Shown here: in pieces, positions 17,440 to 27,761 of the stretch
How the letters are laid out: each line of letters begins with the position of its first letter
Numbering within the stretch: the first letter of the stretch is position 1
Assembly (NCBI RefSeq): GCF_900100365.1
Contig: NZ_FNKU01000001.1
Span: 3,224,001 to 3,288,000, forward strand
DNA from: Pseudomonas cannabina
GTDB taxonomy: Bacteria; Pseudomonadota; Gammaproteobacteria; Pseudomonadales; Pseudomonadaceae
DNA length: 64,000 nucleotides
Direction: 5' to 3'
Position numbers and translations under genes: made by a program
The notes under the pieces: model-generated
Seen by the model: only the letters and a program-made list of their open reading frames with translations
Told to the model about the DNA's origin: nothing
The model's database searches: none

Positions 17440-18092
17440 AGCCTTATCAAGTCGTCACGCTGGCGGATGAAGAGCTTTGGTTGCTGGCCGACAAAGCCAT
17501 CTATTACCCCGCCAGACGCGCACTGCTGATTGCCGATGCACATTTCGGCAAAGCCGCTGCCTACCGCAAGCTTGGACAACCGGTACCGCACGGCACCACC
17601 CAGGAAAACCTGCGTCGGCTCGACAGCCTGCTGGACGAGTACCCCAGCGAGCATCTGATCTTTCTGGGGGATTTCCTGCACGCACCGGAATCGCATGCCG
17701 CTGGCACACTGGCGGCGCTGGAGCAATGGCGGGCAGGACGCCCGACGCTGCCTATCACACTGATACGCGGCAACCACGACAAGCGCGCAGGCGACCCGCC
17801 CGCGTACCTGAACATCGACGTCGTACCCGAACCGTTGATCGTGGGCCCATTCGCCCTGCAACACGAACCCGACCCTCACCCTGAGCTTCATGTACTGGCC
17901 GGGCACGTACATCCGGTTTATCACTTGCATGGCCGCGGTCGACAACGCTTGCGCCTGGCGTGCTACTACATCGGCACACGCGTCACGCTGTTACCGGCAT
18001 TTGGCGAATTCACAGGGGGATTTCGCATCAGGCCGGCCGAAGACAGTTCAGTGTATGTGACAGGCGGGGATGCGGTCTGGCGGGTGATCTGA
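17436..18092 (+). CDS. pdeM: Ligase-associated DNA endonuclease PdeM (metallophosphoesterase)
   Basis: The 218-residue binuclear metallophosphoesterase shows the family motifs in order: [30 protein letters not shown] and [10 protein letters not shown]. The P. putida homologue is a manganese-dependent DNA endonuclease and phosphodiesterase encoded with the Lhr-Core helicase. The ATG lies in the four-base overlap with the helicase stop, so both proteins are translationally coupled. It is the last gene of the repair set. Confidence 0.92.
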   Translation: MKPYQVVTLADEELWLLADKAIYYPARRALLIADAHFGKAAAYRKLGQPVPHGTTQENLRRLDSLLDEYPSEHLIFLGDFLHAPESHAAGTLAALEQWRAGRPTLPITLIRGNHDKRAGDPPAYLNIDVVPEPLIVGPFALQHEPDPHPELHVLAGHVHPVYHLHGRGRQRLRLACYYIGTRVTLLPAFGEFTGGFRIRPAEDSSVYVTGGDAVWRVI

Positions 18093-18151
18093 CTGGCAGT
18101 GCCAGCCAGCAAGAAAGCCCGTTCGCTGAACCGGCGAACAGGCATCGAGAA

Positions 18152-18373
18152 TCAGGCGACAGGCGCAGGCGGCGGCTCGTCCGGCACGGTAGGACCACCC
18201 GGTTCAGTGGGCTCCGGATACGGCGTATCAGGGCCCGGATCACCCGGAATGCCCCCACCGACCATATTGAACTCAGGCAGAAGGTCTGAGTGGGCCATCA
18301 ATGACCAGGCCAGCAAGCCGATCTCGTTAAGTGGAGATTGAACCTGGTCAGAGATTTTAAAATTAGTCTTCAT
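18152..18373 (-). CDS. Small hypothetical protein with proline/glycine-rich tail
   Basis: I do not recognise this 73-residue protein. The first 46 residues could fold (MKTNFKISDQVQSPLNEIG, AWSLMAHSDLLPEFN); the rest is a Pro/Gly/Asp/Glu tail (GIPGDPGPDTPYPEPTEPGG). The chosen ATG at 18373 has GGAG seven bases upstream; an in-frame start at 18406 has none. The bipartite shape resembles a short peptide precursor or a tethered tail, but no modifying enzyme or transporter is nearby. It stands alone between the pdeM and dcd genes. Confidence 0.6.
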   Translation of the reverse strand: MKTNFKISDQVQSPLNEIGLLAWSLMAHSDLLPEFNMVGGGIPGDPGPDTPYPEPTEPGGPTVPDEPPPAPVA

Positions 18374-18485
18374 AGGGCACTCCAGATCAAAGGCGATCGC
18401 ACACAACGATTATGCGAAAGCATGTGAGCAGATAGAGTACGAAATAGAGTATTAATTCAATTCCACTAGTCGCCTGACTCGCGGA

Positions 18486-19052
18486 TCAGGTGCGCGGCAG
18501 GGTGACGCCACGCTGGCCCTGATACTTGCCGCCACGGTCCTTGTAGGAAACTTCGCATTCCTCGTCAGACTCGAGAAACAGCATCTGTGCCACGCCTTCA
18601 TTAGCGTAGATCTTGGCCGGCAAGGTGGTGGTATTGGAAAATTCCAGTGTCACGTGGCCTTCCCACTCAGGCTCGAGCGGCGTGACGTTAACGATGATGC
18701 CGCAGCGCGCGTAGGTGCTTTTGCCCAGACAGATGGTCAGGACGTTGCGCGGAATGCGGAAATATTCAACGGTGCGAGCCAGTGCGAACGAGTTCGGCGG
18801 GATGATGCACACGTCACTTTTGATATCGACAAAACTTTTTTCATCGAAATTTTTCGGGTCGACCGTCGCCGAATTGATGTTGGTGAAGACCTTGAATTCG
18901 TCTGCGCAACGTACGTCGTAACCGTAGCTGGACACGCCAAAAGAGATCACTCGATCTGCGCCTTCGCCACGTACCTGACGCTCGACGAACGGCTCGATCA
19001 TCCCGTGTTCCTGCGCCATGCGGCGAATCCACTTGTCCGATTTGATGCTCAT
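18486..19052 (-). CDS. dcd: dCTP deaminase
   Basis: The 188-residue enzyme converts dCTP to dUTP for thymidylate synthesis. Characteristic segments are [12 protein letters not shown], the active-site [22 protein letters not shown] and [14 protein letters not shown] with the catalytic Glu, and the C-terminal [12 protein letters not shown]. Length and termini match the family. It is a stand-alone gene with its own start region. Confidence 0.96.
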   Translation of the reverse strand: MSIKSDKWIRRMAQEHGMIEPFVERQVRGEGADRVISFGVSSYGYDVRCADEFKVFTNINSATVDPKNFDEKSFVDIKSDVCIIPPNSFALARTVEYFRIPRNVLTICLGKSTYARCGIIVNVTPLEPEWEGHVTLEFSNTTTLPAKIYANEGVAQMLFLESDEECEVSYKDRGGKYQGQRGVTLPRT

Positions 19053-19132
19053 GGCGATGTCCTGAATAGCGAGGTAAAAAAGGTATCCGGCATCTTACCG
19101 GGGTGAAGCCAACGGTTCAAAGACAACAGATG

Positions 19133-19371
19133 GAGAGTTTGCCCGGTGCGCCTTGCCGATCCGCCGTGAATACAAATAATCATCAACAGACCATTGGCAC
19201 GTTCGAAAAAAAGGGGTAAGGTGGCGTTACTGTGTTGCTTGTGTCACTGAGAATCTCTACACGATGTTGAATTTCGATCCAACCATCTCCATGAATTTTC
19301 CAGCTCTTTGCACTCAGTCTCGGCCAGGGCTCTTCCTACGCCGCAGTTAACTTTGTCCAAGGAGATATACT
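19133..19371 (+). promoter_or_regulatory. Long 5' leader of the cold-shock gene
   Basis: About 240 non-coding, relatively AT-rich bases precede the csp start and end in the strong ribosome site AAGGAG at 19361-19366. Cold-shock genes usually carry a long structured leader that tunes mRNA stability and translation with temperature. The promoter position was not fixed. Confidence 0.45.
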
Positions 19372-19581
19372 ATGTCTAATCGCCAAACTGGTACCGTTAA
19401 GTGGTTCAACGATGAAAAAGGCTTCGGCTTCATCACTCCACAATCCGGTGACGACCTGTTCGTGCACTTCAAAGCTATCCAATCCGACGGCTTCAAAAGC
19501 CTGAAAGAAGGCCAACAGGTTTCTTTCATCGCTACCCGCGGTCAGAAAGGCATGCAAGCTGAAGAAGTTCAAGTTATCTAA
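19372..19581 (+). CDS. Cold-shock protein, CspA/CapB family
   Basis: The 69-residue protein is a single cold-shock domain: [14 protein letters not shown] holds RNP1 and DLFVHF holds RNP2. It binds single-stranded nucleic acid and acts as an RNA chaperone. Several paralogues are usual in Pseudomonas, so I give no letter. AAGGAG lies just upstream and a strong terminator follows. Confidence 0.95.
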   Translation: MSNRQTGTVKWFNDEKGFGFITPQSGDDLFVHFKAIQSDGFKSLKEGQQVSFIATRGQKGMQAEEVQVI

Positions 19582-19598
19582 CTTGTACTGATTCGCTT

Positions 19599-19629
19599 AA
19601 AAACCCCGCCCTCAAAAGCGGGGTTTTTT
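19599..19629 (+). terminator. Terminator after the cold-shock gene
   Basis: AAAAACCCCGC pairs with GCGGGGTTTTTT around CCTCAAAA, 18 bases after the stop. It may also serve the opposite side, where apbC ends. Confidence 0.92.
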
Positions 19630-19707
19630 ATTGCCTGCTGTTTACATCGATCTGAACGAGGAAGGCCGAACCGCTATCGCCTCCCCCGCCAGAACGTCGC
19701 TACAGTC

Positions 19708-20802
19708 TCAGTCCTCGCTGACGGAAATGGTCGGCATGGCAGGACTCGCCGCCTCCTGCAACACAATGCGGGCGCCAACGTGGCGCGCCAGCTCCTGATA
19801 AACCATCGCAATCTGACTGTCCGGCTCGGCAATCGCTGTCGGCTTGCCGCCATCTGCCTGCTCGCGAATCAACATCGACAGTGGCAACGACGCCAGCAGC
19901 TCGACATTGTACTGCGACGCCAGCTTCTCGCCGCCGCCTTCGCCGAACAGATGCTCGGCATGCCCGCAGTTCGAACAAATATGCACCGCCATGTTTTCCA
20001 CGACGCCCAGCACCGGAATGTTGACCTTGCGGAACATCTCGACACCCTTCTTCGCATCCAGCAAAGCCAAATCCTGTGGCGTGGTGACGATCACCGCACC
20101 GGCGACCGGAACCTTCTGTGCCAGCGTCAGCTGAATGTCCCCGGTGCCGGGTGGCATGTCGATGACCAGATAATCCAGGTCATTCCACGCAGTCTGGGTC
20201 ACCAGTTGCAGCAGCGCACCCGAGACCATCGGCCCGCGCCAGACCATCGGCGTGTTGTCATCGGTCAAAAAGGCCATCGACATCACGTCGATACCGTGCG
20301 CCTCGACCGGCACGAACCATTTCTGATCCTTGATCTTCGGTCGCGTGCCCTCAGGGATGCCTAACATCACGCCCTGACTCGGCCCATAGATGTCCGCATC
20401 GAGAATCCCGACCCGCGCACCTTCGCGAGACAGGGCCAGCGCCAGATTGGCGGCCGTGGTGGATTTGCCTACGCCACCCTTGCCGGACGCCACGGCGACA
20501 ATGTTCTTCACATTGGCCAGGCCCGGAATCTGGCTCTGCGCCTTGTGCGCAACGATCACACTGCTGATGTCGACGCTGGCCGATGCCACGCCGTCCAGAT
20601 TCTCGATGGCGGTTTTCAGGACCTGCGCCCAGCCGTTTCTGAACAGATCAGCGGCGTAACCCAGTTCGAGCTGCACGCTGACGTGTGCATCCTGAATGTC
20701 GATGGACCTGACGCAACCTGCGCTGACCGGGTCCTGATTCAGATAAGGGTCGGTGTACTGGCGAAGAATCGTCTCCACCGCTGCGCGATTGACTGCGCTC
20801 AT
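19708..20802 (-). CDS. apbC: Iron-sulfur cluster carrier protein ApbC/Mrp
   Basis: The 364-residue P-loop ATPase has an N-terminal MIP18/DUF59 domain (about 1-90) and the ATPase core with ASGKGGVGKSTTAANLA, the deviant Walker A of the MinD/Mrp group. The cluster-binding motif is CSNCGH. It carries and transfers [4Fe-4S] clusters. It is divergent from metG, as in other Pseudomonas genomes, with the two starts 175 bases apart. Confidence 0.95.
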   Translation of the reverse strand: MSAVNRAAVETILRQYTDPYLNQDPVSAGCVRSIDIQDAHVSVQLELGYAADLFRNGWAQVLKTAIENLDGVASASVDISSVIVAHKAQSQIPGLANVKNIVAVASGKGGVGKSTTAANLALALSREGARVGILDADIYGPSQGVMLGIPEGTRPKIKDQKWFVPVEAHGIDVMSMAFLTDDNTPMVWRGPMVSGALLQLVTQTAWNDLDYLVIDMPPGTGDIQLTLAQKVPVAGAVIVTTPQDLALLDAKKGVEMFRKVNIPVLGVVENMAVHICSNCGHAEHLFGEGGGEKLASQYNVELLASLPLSMLIREQADGGKPTAIAEPDSQIAMVYQELARHVGARIVLQEAASPAMPTISVSED

Positions 20803-20977
20803 GGGCTCACTCCGAAAAAAGACTGACTAAAACAGGCGGCTATCGTACCCGTTCTGCCAGGTGACCACATGATTTCGGCATATTTCCAGAAGCATTCCGA
20901 CCGCCGCGCGGGATGAAAAAAGTTGCTCAGACCTTTATAGTGGACGACCTCCGTTTCACTTCAAGTAGCCGAGCCCC

Positions 20978-23026
20978 ATGTCCGAGCCACGCAAGATTCT
21001 CGTTACCAGCGCCCTGCCCTATGCCAATGGTCCCGTTCACCTTGGCCACATGCTCGAGTACATTCAGACCGACATGTGGGTGCGTTTTCAGAAGCACCGC
21101 GGCAACCAATGCATTTATGTCTGCGCGGACGACGCCCATGGTTCGGCAATCATGCTGCGTGCTGAAAAAGAAGGTATCACCCCGGAACAACTGATCGACA
21201 ATGTCAAGGCTGAACACAGCGCCGACTTTGCCGGCTTCCTGGTGGACTTCGACAATTTCCACTCGACGCACTCGGATGAAAACCGTGAGCTGTCGAGCAT
21301 GATCTACAAGCGCCTGCGCGATGCGGGCCATATTGCCACGCGTTCGGTCACCCAGTATTTCGACCCGGAAAAGAACATGTTCCTGGCCGACCGCTTCATC
21401 AAGGGCACGTGCCCGAAATGTGCGGCTGAGGACCAGTACGGCGATAACTGCGAAAAATGCGGTGCAACCTACGCTCCGACTGATCTCAAAGACCCGAAAT
21501 CAGCGATTTCCGGCGCGACGCCAGTCCTCAAGGACTCGAAGCACTTCTTCTTCGATCTGCCAGCGTTCGACACCATGCTGAAAAGCTGGACACGCAGCGG
21601 TACCTTGCAGGACGCGGTCGCCAACAAGATCGCCGAATGGCTCGACAGCGGCCTGCAACAGTGGGACATCTCCCGCGACGCGCCATATTTCGGTTTCGAA
21701 ATCCCGGACGAGCCGGGCAAGTATTTCTATGTGTGGCTCGATGCACCTATCGGCTACATGGCCAGTTTCAAGAACCTGTGCGCACGTCGTCCGGATCTGG
21801 ACTTCGATGCGTATTGGGGCAAAGACGCGACCACCGAGCTGTATCACTTCATCGGCAAGGACATCGTCAATTTCCACGCCCTGTTCTGGCCTGCCATGCT
21901 GGAGGGCGCAGGCTTGCGCAAACCGACCGGCATCAATGTGCATGGCTACCTGACCGTCAACGGCCAGAAGATGTCGAAATCGCGCGGCACCTTCATCAAG
22001 GCACGCACCTACCTCGATCACCTGCCGCCGGAATACCTGCGCTACTACTACGCGTCGAAACTGGGCCGTGGCGTAGACGATCTGGACCTGAATCTCGAAG
22101 ACTTCGTCCAAAAGGTCAACTCCGACCTGATCGGCAAGGTCGTGAACATTGCCAGCCGTTGCGCCGGATTCATCCACAAAGGCAATGCCGGCATGATGGT
22201 CGAAGCCAACGCTGCGCCTGAACTGACGGACGCATCCCTGGCTGCCGCGCCAAGCATTGCCGACGCCTATGAAGCCCGCGACTTCGCCCGTGCCATGCGT
22301 GAAACCATGGCGCTGGCCGACCGCGCCAACGCCTATATCGCCGAAAAAGCGCCTTGGGCACTGGCCAAACAGGAAGGCAAGCAGGACGAAGTCCAGGCCG
22401 TCTGTGCGCTGGGCATCAACCTGTTCCGCCAACTGGTCATTTTCCTCAAGCCGGTATTGCCGAACCTCGCCGCTGATGCCGAGAAATTCCTCAACGTCGC
22501 GCCACTGACCTGGGATGATCACAAGACGCTGCTGGTCAATCATCAGCTCAACCCGTTCTCGGCGCTGATGACCCGCATCGACCCGCTCAAGGTAGAGGCC
22601 ATGGCCACAGCATCGAAGGAAGACCTGACGGCCACTGATACCGGCGCTGACGCTGCACCGGTCGGCAATGGCGAGCTGGCCAAAGACCCGCTGTCTGCGG
22701 AAATCGATTTCGATACCTTTGCCGCGGTCGATCTGCGTGTGGCCCTGATTCTCAAGGCCGAGCACGTGGAAGGCGCCGACAAGCTGTTGCGCCTGACCCT
22801 GGATATCGGAGACGAGCAGCGCAACGTCTTTTCCGGCATCAAAAGTGCCTACCCGAACCCGGCCGAACTGGAAGGCCGTTTGACGATGATGATCGCCAAC
22901 CTCAAGCCACGCAAAATGCGCTTCGGTATCTCGCAAGGCATGGTGATGGCGGCGGGCCCGGGCGGTGAAGAAATCTATCTGCTCAGCCCGGACAGCGGTG
23001 CCAGGCCAGGCCAGCGGATCAAGTAA
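20978..23026 (+). CDS. metG: Methionyl-tRNA synthetase
   Basis: The 682-residue class I synthetase has the HIGH-type motif VHLGHMLEY, zinc cysteines CPKCAAEDQ...CEKC, and the KMSKS motif in [12 protein letters not shown]. An anticodon-binding helical domain and the C-terminal EMAP/Trbp111-like tRNA-binding dimerisation domain (from about residue 575, [14 protein letters not shown]) complete it. It charges both initiator and elongator tRNA-Met. A hairpin follows the stop. Confidence 0.97.
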   Translation: MSEPRKILVTSALPYANGPVHLGHMLEYIQTDMWVRFQKHRGNQCIYVCADDAHGSAIMLRAEKEGITPEQLIDNVKAEHSADFAGFLVDFDNFHSTHSDENRELSSMIYKRLRDAGHIATRSVTQYFDPEKNMFLADRFIKGTCPKCAAEDQYGDNCEKCGATYAPTDLKDPKSAISGATPVLKDSKHFFFDLPAFDTMLKSWTRSGTLQDAVANKIAEWLDSGLQQWDISRDAPYFGFEIPDEPGKYFYVWLDAPIGYMASFKNLCARRPDLDFDAYWGKDATTELYHFIGKDIVNFHALFWPAMLEGAGLRKPTGINVHGYLTVNGQKMSKSRGTFIKARTYLDHLPPEYLRYYYASKLGRGVDDLDLNLEDFVQKVNSDLIGKVVNIASRCAGFIHKGNAGMMVEANAAPELTDASLAAAPSIADAYEARDFARAMRETMALADRANAYIAEKAPWALAKQEGKQDEVQAVCALGINLFRQLVIFLKPVLPNLAADAEKFLNVAPLTWDDHKTLLVNHQLNPFSALMTRIDPLKVEAMATASKEDLTATDTGADAAPVGNGELAKDPLSAEIDFDTFAAVDLRVALILKAEHVEGADKLLRLTLDIGDEQRNVFSGIKSAYPNPAELEGRLTMMIANLKPRKMRFGISQGMVMAAGPGGEEIYLLSPDSGARPGQRIK

Positions 23027-23035
23027 TACCTGCGG

Positions 23036-23069
23036 GGCCCGGTATTCGCTCGACAGCGGATACCGGGCC
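23036..23069 (+). terminator. Hairpin after metG
   Basis: GGCCCGGTAT pairs with ATACCGGGCC around a 14-base loop that itself can pair (CGCT/AGCG). No long T tract follows, so it may be a weak or Rho-assisted terminator. Confidence 0.6.
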
Positions 23070-23152
23070 TTCGTGTGTTCGCAAGACTCCTCTGCGGCCG
23101 GTAATATGGGTCGCCATAAAAACCGGACTGTCCGTTCGCCATCCAAAAGATC

Positions 23153-24028
23153 ATGACTGACTTGATTCGTTTACTCCCGAGCGTGGAGCTGGTCCAGCGT
23201 ATCGACGCGCTTCTGCCGCAGACTCAATGCGGCAAGTGTGGCCATTCCGGCTGCCGGCCTTACGCCGACGGCATTGCGGGTGGTGAAGCCATCAATAAAT
23301 GCCCGCCGGGCGGTGACGAAACCATTGCTCAGTTGGCCGATCTGCTGGCTGTGCCCAGGCTGGCGCTGGACACCGAACGCGGCGCAGCCCCCGCGCAGGT
23401 CGCTTTTATCCGTGAAGCCGAGTGCATCGGCTGCACCAAATGCATCCAGGCCTGCCCGGTGGATGCGATTGTCGGCGCAGCCAAGCTGATGCACACCGTG
23501 ATCATTGATGAATGCACAGGTTGCGATCTGTGTATCGCGCCCTGCCCGGTCGATTGCATCGACATGCATCCGCTGCCGCTGGCGACCGTCACCCCGATAG
23601 TCGGCGGTCTGGCGCCTACCCCGGAGCTGCAACAGGCACGTCTGAAAAAACGGACCCATGCCCGCCTGCGTTTCGAATCACGCAATGCACGCCTGCACCG
23701 TGAACAGCAGGCACGCGTGGCAGAGCGACTTGCGCGCAGCAAGAGAGCTGAATCCATCCGTGACACCGTCGTAGGCTCAACGGTAAAACGTGTTCAGGCC
23801 AATAAACCTGCCACACCAGAAGACGCCTTGAAAAAAGCCAAAATCGCCTTGGCCATGAGCCGGGCGCAATTGAACAAGTCACTCAAGGCGTTCGGCCATC
23901 CCCCGGTTGCAGAGCAGGCAGCCAGGCTTGTGGAGTTACAGCGCGAGTACGAAGCAGCCGAGCAGGCGCTCGAAGCACTGCTGACGGCTTCTTCCCCGAC
24001 CGATACTCAGGAAACGTTCTGTTCATGA
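23153..24028 (+). CDS. rsxB: RnfB/RsxB-like electron transport protein, without membrane anchor
   Basis: The 291-residue ferredoxin-type protein has the Fe-S domain [20 protein letters not shown] near residue 21, then two [4Fe-4S] motifs [16 protein letters not shown] and [16 protein letters not shown]. About 130 C-terminal residues form a charged, probably coiled-coil helix region. The usual RnfB begins with a membrane helix, which is absent here, and no rnfA, C, D, G or E gene is present. It overlaps nth by four bases; in P. aeruginosa the rnf operon also ends in nth, so this looks like a remnant kept as an orphan. Its partner is unknown. Confidence 0.88.
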   Translation: MTDLIRLLPSVELVQRIDALLPQTQCGKCGHSGCRPYADGIAGGEAINKCPPGGDETIAQLADLLAVPRLALDTERGAAPAQVAFIREAECIGCTKCIQACPVDAIVGAAKLMHTVIIDECTGCDLCIAPCPVDCIDMHPLPLATVTPIVGGLAPTPELQQARLKKRTHARLRFESRNARLHREQQARVAERLARSKRAESIRDTVVGSTVKRVQANKPATPEDALKKAKIALAMSRAQLNKSLKAFGHPPVAEQAARLVELQREYEAAEQALEALLTASSPTDTQETFCS

Positions 24029-24663
24029 ATGCTGCAAAACGTCAGGAAATCTTTCGCAGGCTGCACGAGGACAATCCGGACCCCAAGACCGAACTGGCCT
24101 ACACAACACCTTTCGAATTGCTGATTGCCGTGATTCTTTCCGCTCAGGCCACCGACGTCAGCGTCAACAAGGCAACCGCCAGACTCTATCCGGTCGCCAA
24201 CACGCCGCAGGCGATTTACGACCTGGGCGTTGAAGGGTTGTCCGAGTACATCAAGACGATTGGCCTTTACAACAGCAAGGCCAAAAATGTGATCGAAACC
24301 TGTCGCATGCTGGTGGAATTGCACAACAGCGAAGTGCCTCAGACCCGGGAAGCCCTCGAAGCGTTGCCGGGCGTCGGGCGCAAGACTGCCAACGTAGTGC
24401 TCAATACCGCGTTCCGGCAGGTTGCGATGGCTGTCGACACGCACATTTTTCGTGTCAGCAATCGCACCGGCATCGCACCCGGAAAGAATGTGGTGGACGT
24501 CGAGAAGCAACTGATGAAGTTTGTGCCCAAAAACTACCTGCTCGATGCCCACCACTGGTTGATCCTGCATGGGCGCTACGTCTGCCAGGCTCGCAAACCG
24601 CGCTGCGGCAGTTGCCGTATCGAGGACTTGTGCGATTACAAGAACAAAACCTCCGACGATTGA
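24025..24663 (+). CDS. nth: Endonuclease III
   Basis: The 212-residue base-excision glycosylase and AP lyase removes oxidised pyrimidines. The helix-hairpin-helix is [14 protein letters not shown], with catalytic Asp in [11 protein letters not shown] and Lys in the hairpin. The [4Fe-4S] cysteines are C-X6-C-X2-C-X5-C near the C-terminus ([17 protein letters not shown]). It overlaps rsxB by four bases. Confidence 0.96.
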   Translation: MNAAKRQEIFRRLHEDNPDPKTELAYTTPFELLIAVILSAQATDVSVNKATARLYPVANTPQAIYDLGVEGLSEYIKTIGLYNSKAKNVIETCRMLVELHNSEVPQTREALEALPGVGRKTANVVLNTAFRQVAMAVDTHIFRVSNRTGIAPGKNVVDVEKQLMKFVPKNYLLDAHHWLILHGRYVCQARKPRCGSCRIEDLCDYKNKTSDD

Positions 24664-24769
24664 GCCAGGCGGGCATTTACTTGGGGTTCGATTGAAAAAA
24701 TCTTTTTTACCCGCTTGTGGATTGTCGATATAAGGTGCGCCAGAGAGCCCACGCCTTGGAGTCGACTTC

Positions 24770-24952
24770 ATGAGTACTGGCAAAGAACAACTGGATGTTG
24801 ATGACGAGCTTGTTGTCGTTGATGCGGACGAGAGCGAACAGGTGATCGTCGAACCCGCGAAGACCAATCTGAGCAAACGGCGCACCATCGACAACCTGCT
24901 TGAAGAACGGCGCTTGCAGAAGCAACTGGCCGACTACGATTTCGATCTCTGA
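24770..24952 (+). CDS. Small acidic protein, PA3496 family
   Basis: The 60-residue protein has a very acidic N-terminal half (DVDDELVVVDADESEQ) and a basic/helical C-terminal half (SKRRTIDNLLEERRLQKQL). It matches the short conserved gene that follows nth in P. aeruginosa and is annotated as a putative envelope integrity protein. There is no signal or membrane segment, so it is probably cytoplasmic. The function is not established. Confidence 0.8.
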   Translation: MSTGKEQLDVDDELVVVDADESEQVIVEPAKTNLSKRRTIDNLLEERRLQKQLADYDFDL

Positions 24953-25046
24953 CCGGAGTGCTGGAAGCCTCTGAAAAGAGGCTTCCATGACACGGAACCC
25001 GGTGTATCGTCGACCTGGCCTGATCCGAACTCACTGATCAGCGGAT

Positions 25047-25715
25047 TCAGACCAGACCGTTGCGTTGAGCCAGCTCGATCAGATCAACCAGCGAATGAGC
25101 ATTCAGCTTGAGCAGCAGACGTGTCTTGTAGGTACTCACGGTTTTGTTGCTGAGAAACATGCCGTCAGCGATTTCTTTGTTGGTCTTGCCTCTGGCCAGT
25201 TGCTGCAGAACCATCATTTCCCGGCCGGAAAGACGGTCGACCATATCTGACTCGCTCGCATTTCCCATGCCTGACCGGACGGTATGCAGAGCCTGGTTGG
25301 GGAAGTAGCTGTATCCCGACAGTACAGCCTTGATAGCACTGAGTAATTCGGTAAGGTCCTGCTGCTTGCAGACATAACCGGCAGCCCCCGCCTGCATGCA
25401 GCGCATCGAGAAGTGACCAGGGGCCTGAGACGTCAGGATCAGAACCTTGAATGGCAGTGTCATTGCCGCCAACCGGGCAATGACTTCGAGTCCGTCGAGC
25501 TTGGGAATACCGATGTCGAGAATGACGATATCGGGCAGGTGCTCACGTGCCAGCTGCAACGCATCCACACCGTTGTCAGTCTCCGCAATGACCTCATAGC
25601 CATGACGCTCCATCAGCATGCGCACAGCAAGGCGAATGACGGGATGATCATCCACGATCAGCACTTTATTTATGGGCAGTCCATTTTTCGCTTTTCGAAT
25701 TTTCAGAGCCAGCAC
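25047..25715 (-). CDS. LuxR/NarL-type response regulator
   Basis: The 222-residue protein has a receiver domain (VLIVDDHPVIRL, phospho-acceptor Asp in IVILDIGIPKLDG, Lys in GYVCKQQ) and a C-terminal LuxR helix-turn-helix (LSGREMMVLQQLARGKTNKE, NKTVSTYKTRLL). No histidine kinase is adjacent, so the partner is elsewhere. The start is a GTG at 25715 with no clear ribosome site; a stop codon lies just upstream in frame and no better start is visible. The layout resembles BvgA/EvgA-type regulators. Confidence 0.88.
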   Translation of the reverse strand: MLALKIRKAKNGLPINKVLIVDDHPVIRLAVRMLMERHGYEVIAETDNGVDALQLAREHLPDIVILDIGIPKLDGLEVIARLAAMTLPFKVLILTSQAPGHFSMRCMQAGAAGYVCKQQDLTELLSAIKAVLSGYSYFPNQALHTVRSGMGNASESDMVDRLSGREMMVLQQLARGKTNKEIADGMFLSNKTVSTYKTRLLLKLNAHSLVDLIELAQRNGLV

Positions 25716-26901
25716 AATAACTTAGTCGTTTACTGCTTTGCATGGCGCTCACCCCTTAGGACTGACAGCCAAAGACCATTCCTACAATTACAGCAGAAAC
25801 TTCCTACAAAACTCGGCACGAACGCATACTTTTTATTAATTTTCATAGAGCCTTCCTTTTCGGAATCCGATGAATTGTTGCTGCCGGGGTCGCTGACGTT
25901 AAGCATCGCGACTCCAGTAGATCATTTTTTTGTAACACGATCAGACCTATCACTTCGTGTTCAGGCTGATCACGCTATCGCTCTTGAAACCTCTCTGGCC
26001 CTTGTTGTACTGATGACCTGTTGCAGCGATAAAGTGGCATATAGCCAGCGATACTGAGCTTCCGCTATTCACTTGAAGCACCATTAAATGAATACAGCGC
26101 GTGGACGAGCCGTCATCTGCAAATGATGCTTCTGCCTACCAAAACCGATGCCCGCTTACCCATGCCTTCAACGACAGCAGCCTCTGTCTTTCTGTTCGCC
26201 TCCGACAACTGCACTCTTAATACGTAATTGGTGATGAAAAATTACACATTTATTGTTGAATTTTGCACATATATTTATATAAGGATGCTTCTTACATGCT
26301 GATCGGAAAAATCCCACAACAGCGTCGCCCAAACAGAGGACTTTAAAATCACCGCACTCAAGGCTGGCACATTGACACCCCTCATCGATCGAACTCCTTG
26401 ATACGCACATTCACGAATTCTTACAGAGACAATGGCATCACCCTACACTACTCAGGTTCATTAATGGCTAAATCGACAAACAGCTAATACCAGATTTTAT
26501 GTCAGTTCCATACTTGATGTATCGAACAGGAAACGTACTACGCAGATCCAGGACCTGAAATCGAAATCTGTATGACACTATAAATAGGCATTACTCGATT
26601 CATGTACCACGCTGCCTTTTTTACTTGCAAAACTTATTACCAGTCGTTACTTTTTTAACATAAAGCCACTAACAACCGCCCTTTAACATGTGGCGCCCTA
26701 TGAATAACTCAAACAAACAGTGACTGTTGCACCTGTCATAAGCTCAACTGCCTGGCAGGAAGTCATGTATGCATTCTAAACGTCGGACGGATTTCGACGA
26801 ACACGCGCATGACCGATCAAGCCCGCCTGAGCGCGCAACGGGGTGCCTGACAACCCCTTTGAAGGGTCATGTGTATAACCATGTTCAAAAAGGGATATAC
26901 C
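25716..26901. other. AT-rich gene-poor region
   Basis: Nearly 1.2 kb with markedly lower GC than the flanks. Short open frames on either strand (for example 26168-26410 minus) lack ribosome sites and resemble no protein known to me. I see no RNA gene, repeat or phage attachment site. It may hold promoters for the response regulator and the downstream hypothetical gene, or be the remains of acquired DNA. Confidence 0.5.
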
Positions 26902-27423
26902 ATGAACAACAAATACGCTCGTTCACGCGAGCCTGCCTCTCTGGATCTGGTCACGGCGGTGCAAACGTTTGTTGCCGAAGGCGGCGTTATCACCGTCATC
27001 GCCGATGGCGAAACAGCAGGATCATCGGCAGCTTCCTCAGCTCATACATCTGCAACCCCTGACACCCACCTTGAACACAGGGCCAAGGTGGAACTGCTCA
27101 GGTGCCTGGCGGCCAAGGGGGCTGGTTTCACCGCGTTGCAGTACTCATTAAGAATGAACAGGAAGGACATTCGCCAGCTGGCGACCGAGAACGACGTGAG
27201 GATCAGCTTCAGCCAGCCTGTTCGTGCGCTGAGGAGGGAGGCACGGGATGATCCCGTCGACGTCGACGACGTGGTTGCCGGCCACGCTCTGCACTACTCA
27301 AGCCTGGGTTACACAGCGTCGGAGATTGCACAGGTGCTTGACCTGACACTCGGGCAGGTGTGGGACATTGGTAAAGCCTATCGAATCGAATTCCGACATC
27401 GGCGCGACAGCGACACACCCTGA
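26902..27423 (+). CDS. Hypothetical protein with two HTH-like segments
   Basis: I do not recognise this 173-residue protein. Two segments look like helix-turn-helix units: LLRCLAAKGAGFTALQYSLR with NRKDIRQLATEN, and HYSSLGYTASEIAQVLDLTL with GQVWDIGKAYRIEFR. The N-terminus has a hydrophobic strand (AVQTFVAEGGVITVIADG). The ATG at 26902 follows AAAGGGATATACC; earlier in-frame starts lack a ribosome site. It sits alone between two AT-rich gaps, which suggests acquisition. A DNA-binding role is inference. Confidence 0.6.
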   Translation: MNNKYARSREPASLDLVTAVQTFVAEGGVITVIADGETAGSSAASSAHTSATPDTHLEHRAKVELLRCLAAKGAGFTALQYSLRMNRKDIRQLATENDVRISFSQPVRALRREARDDPVDVDDVVAGHALHYSSLGYTASEIAQVLDLTLGQVWDIGKAYRIEFRHRRDSDTP

Positions 27424-27761
27424 CACTGCGTACACGCTGGTTACAGAAGTCCGACTCGGTGTCTGCCTGGTCTCCTGCCAATCATTAGCACGGTGTACAC
27501 GCATTCCGGAATGCCCGACAAGGGACTGCCTGCAACTGTCGGGAGCGTTGACATAGCCTGAAGGAAATAAAAGCGTTTGTATGCGTACTTACAGGGCGCT
27601 GTAAGAAACCACTAACTGTTTAACAGCATTCAAGGGTGACAGCATTGCCGCACAACGACTTATACCGCATGCGTGAAGGCAATGAGTTGATAAGACAGGG
27701 GAAGAACATGTGTTAGCCAGGGCTGCCCTGCAAAGGGCTACCCTGACAGACGGGTACGCAA
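27424..27761. other. Intergenic region before argG 3' end
   Basis: About 340 bases between the hypothetical gene and the end of argG. I see no gene, repeat or clear terminator hairpin with a T tract in it. Confidence 0.4.

Noticed and set aside
25413..26057. 214-residue plus-strand ORF
   Set aside because: It is half antisense to the response regulator and half AT-rich gap, with no ribosome site and no protein-like pattern.
26168..26410. 80-residue minus-strand ORF in the AT-rich gap
   Set aside because: It has no ribosome site and unusual cysteine-rich random composition; I treat it as chance.
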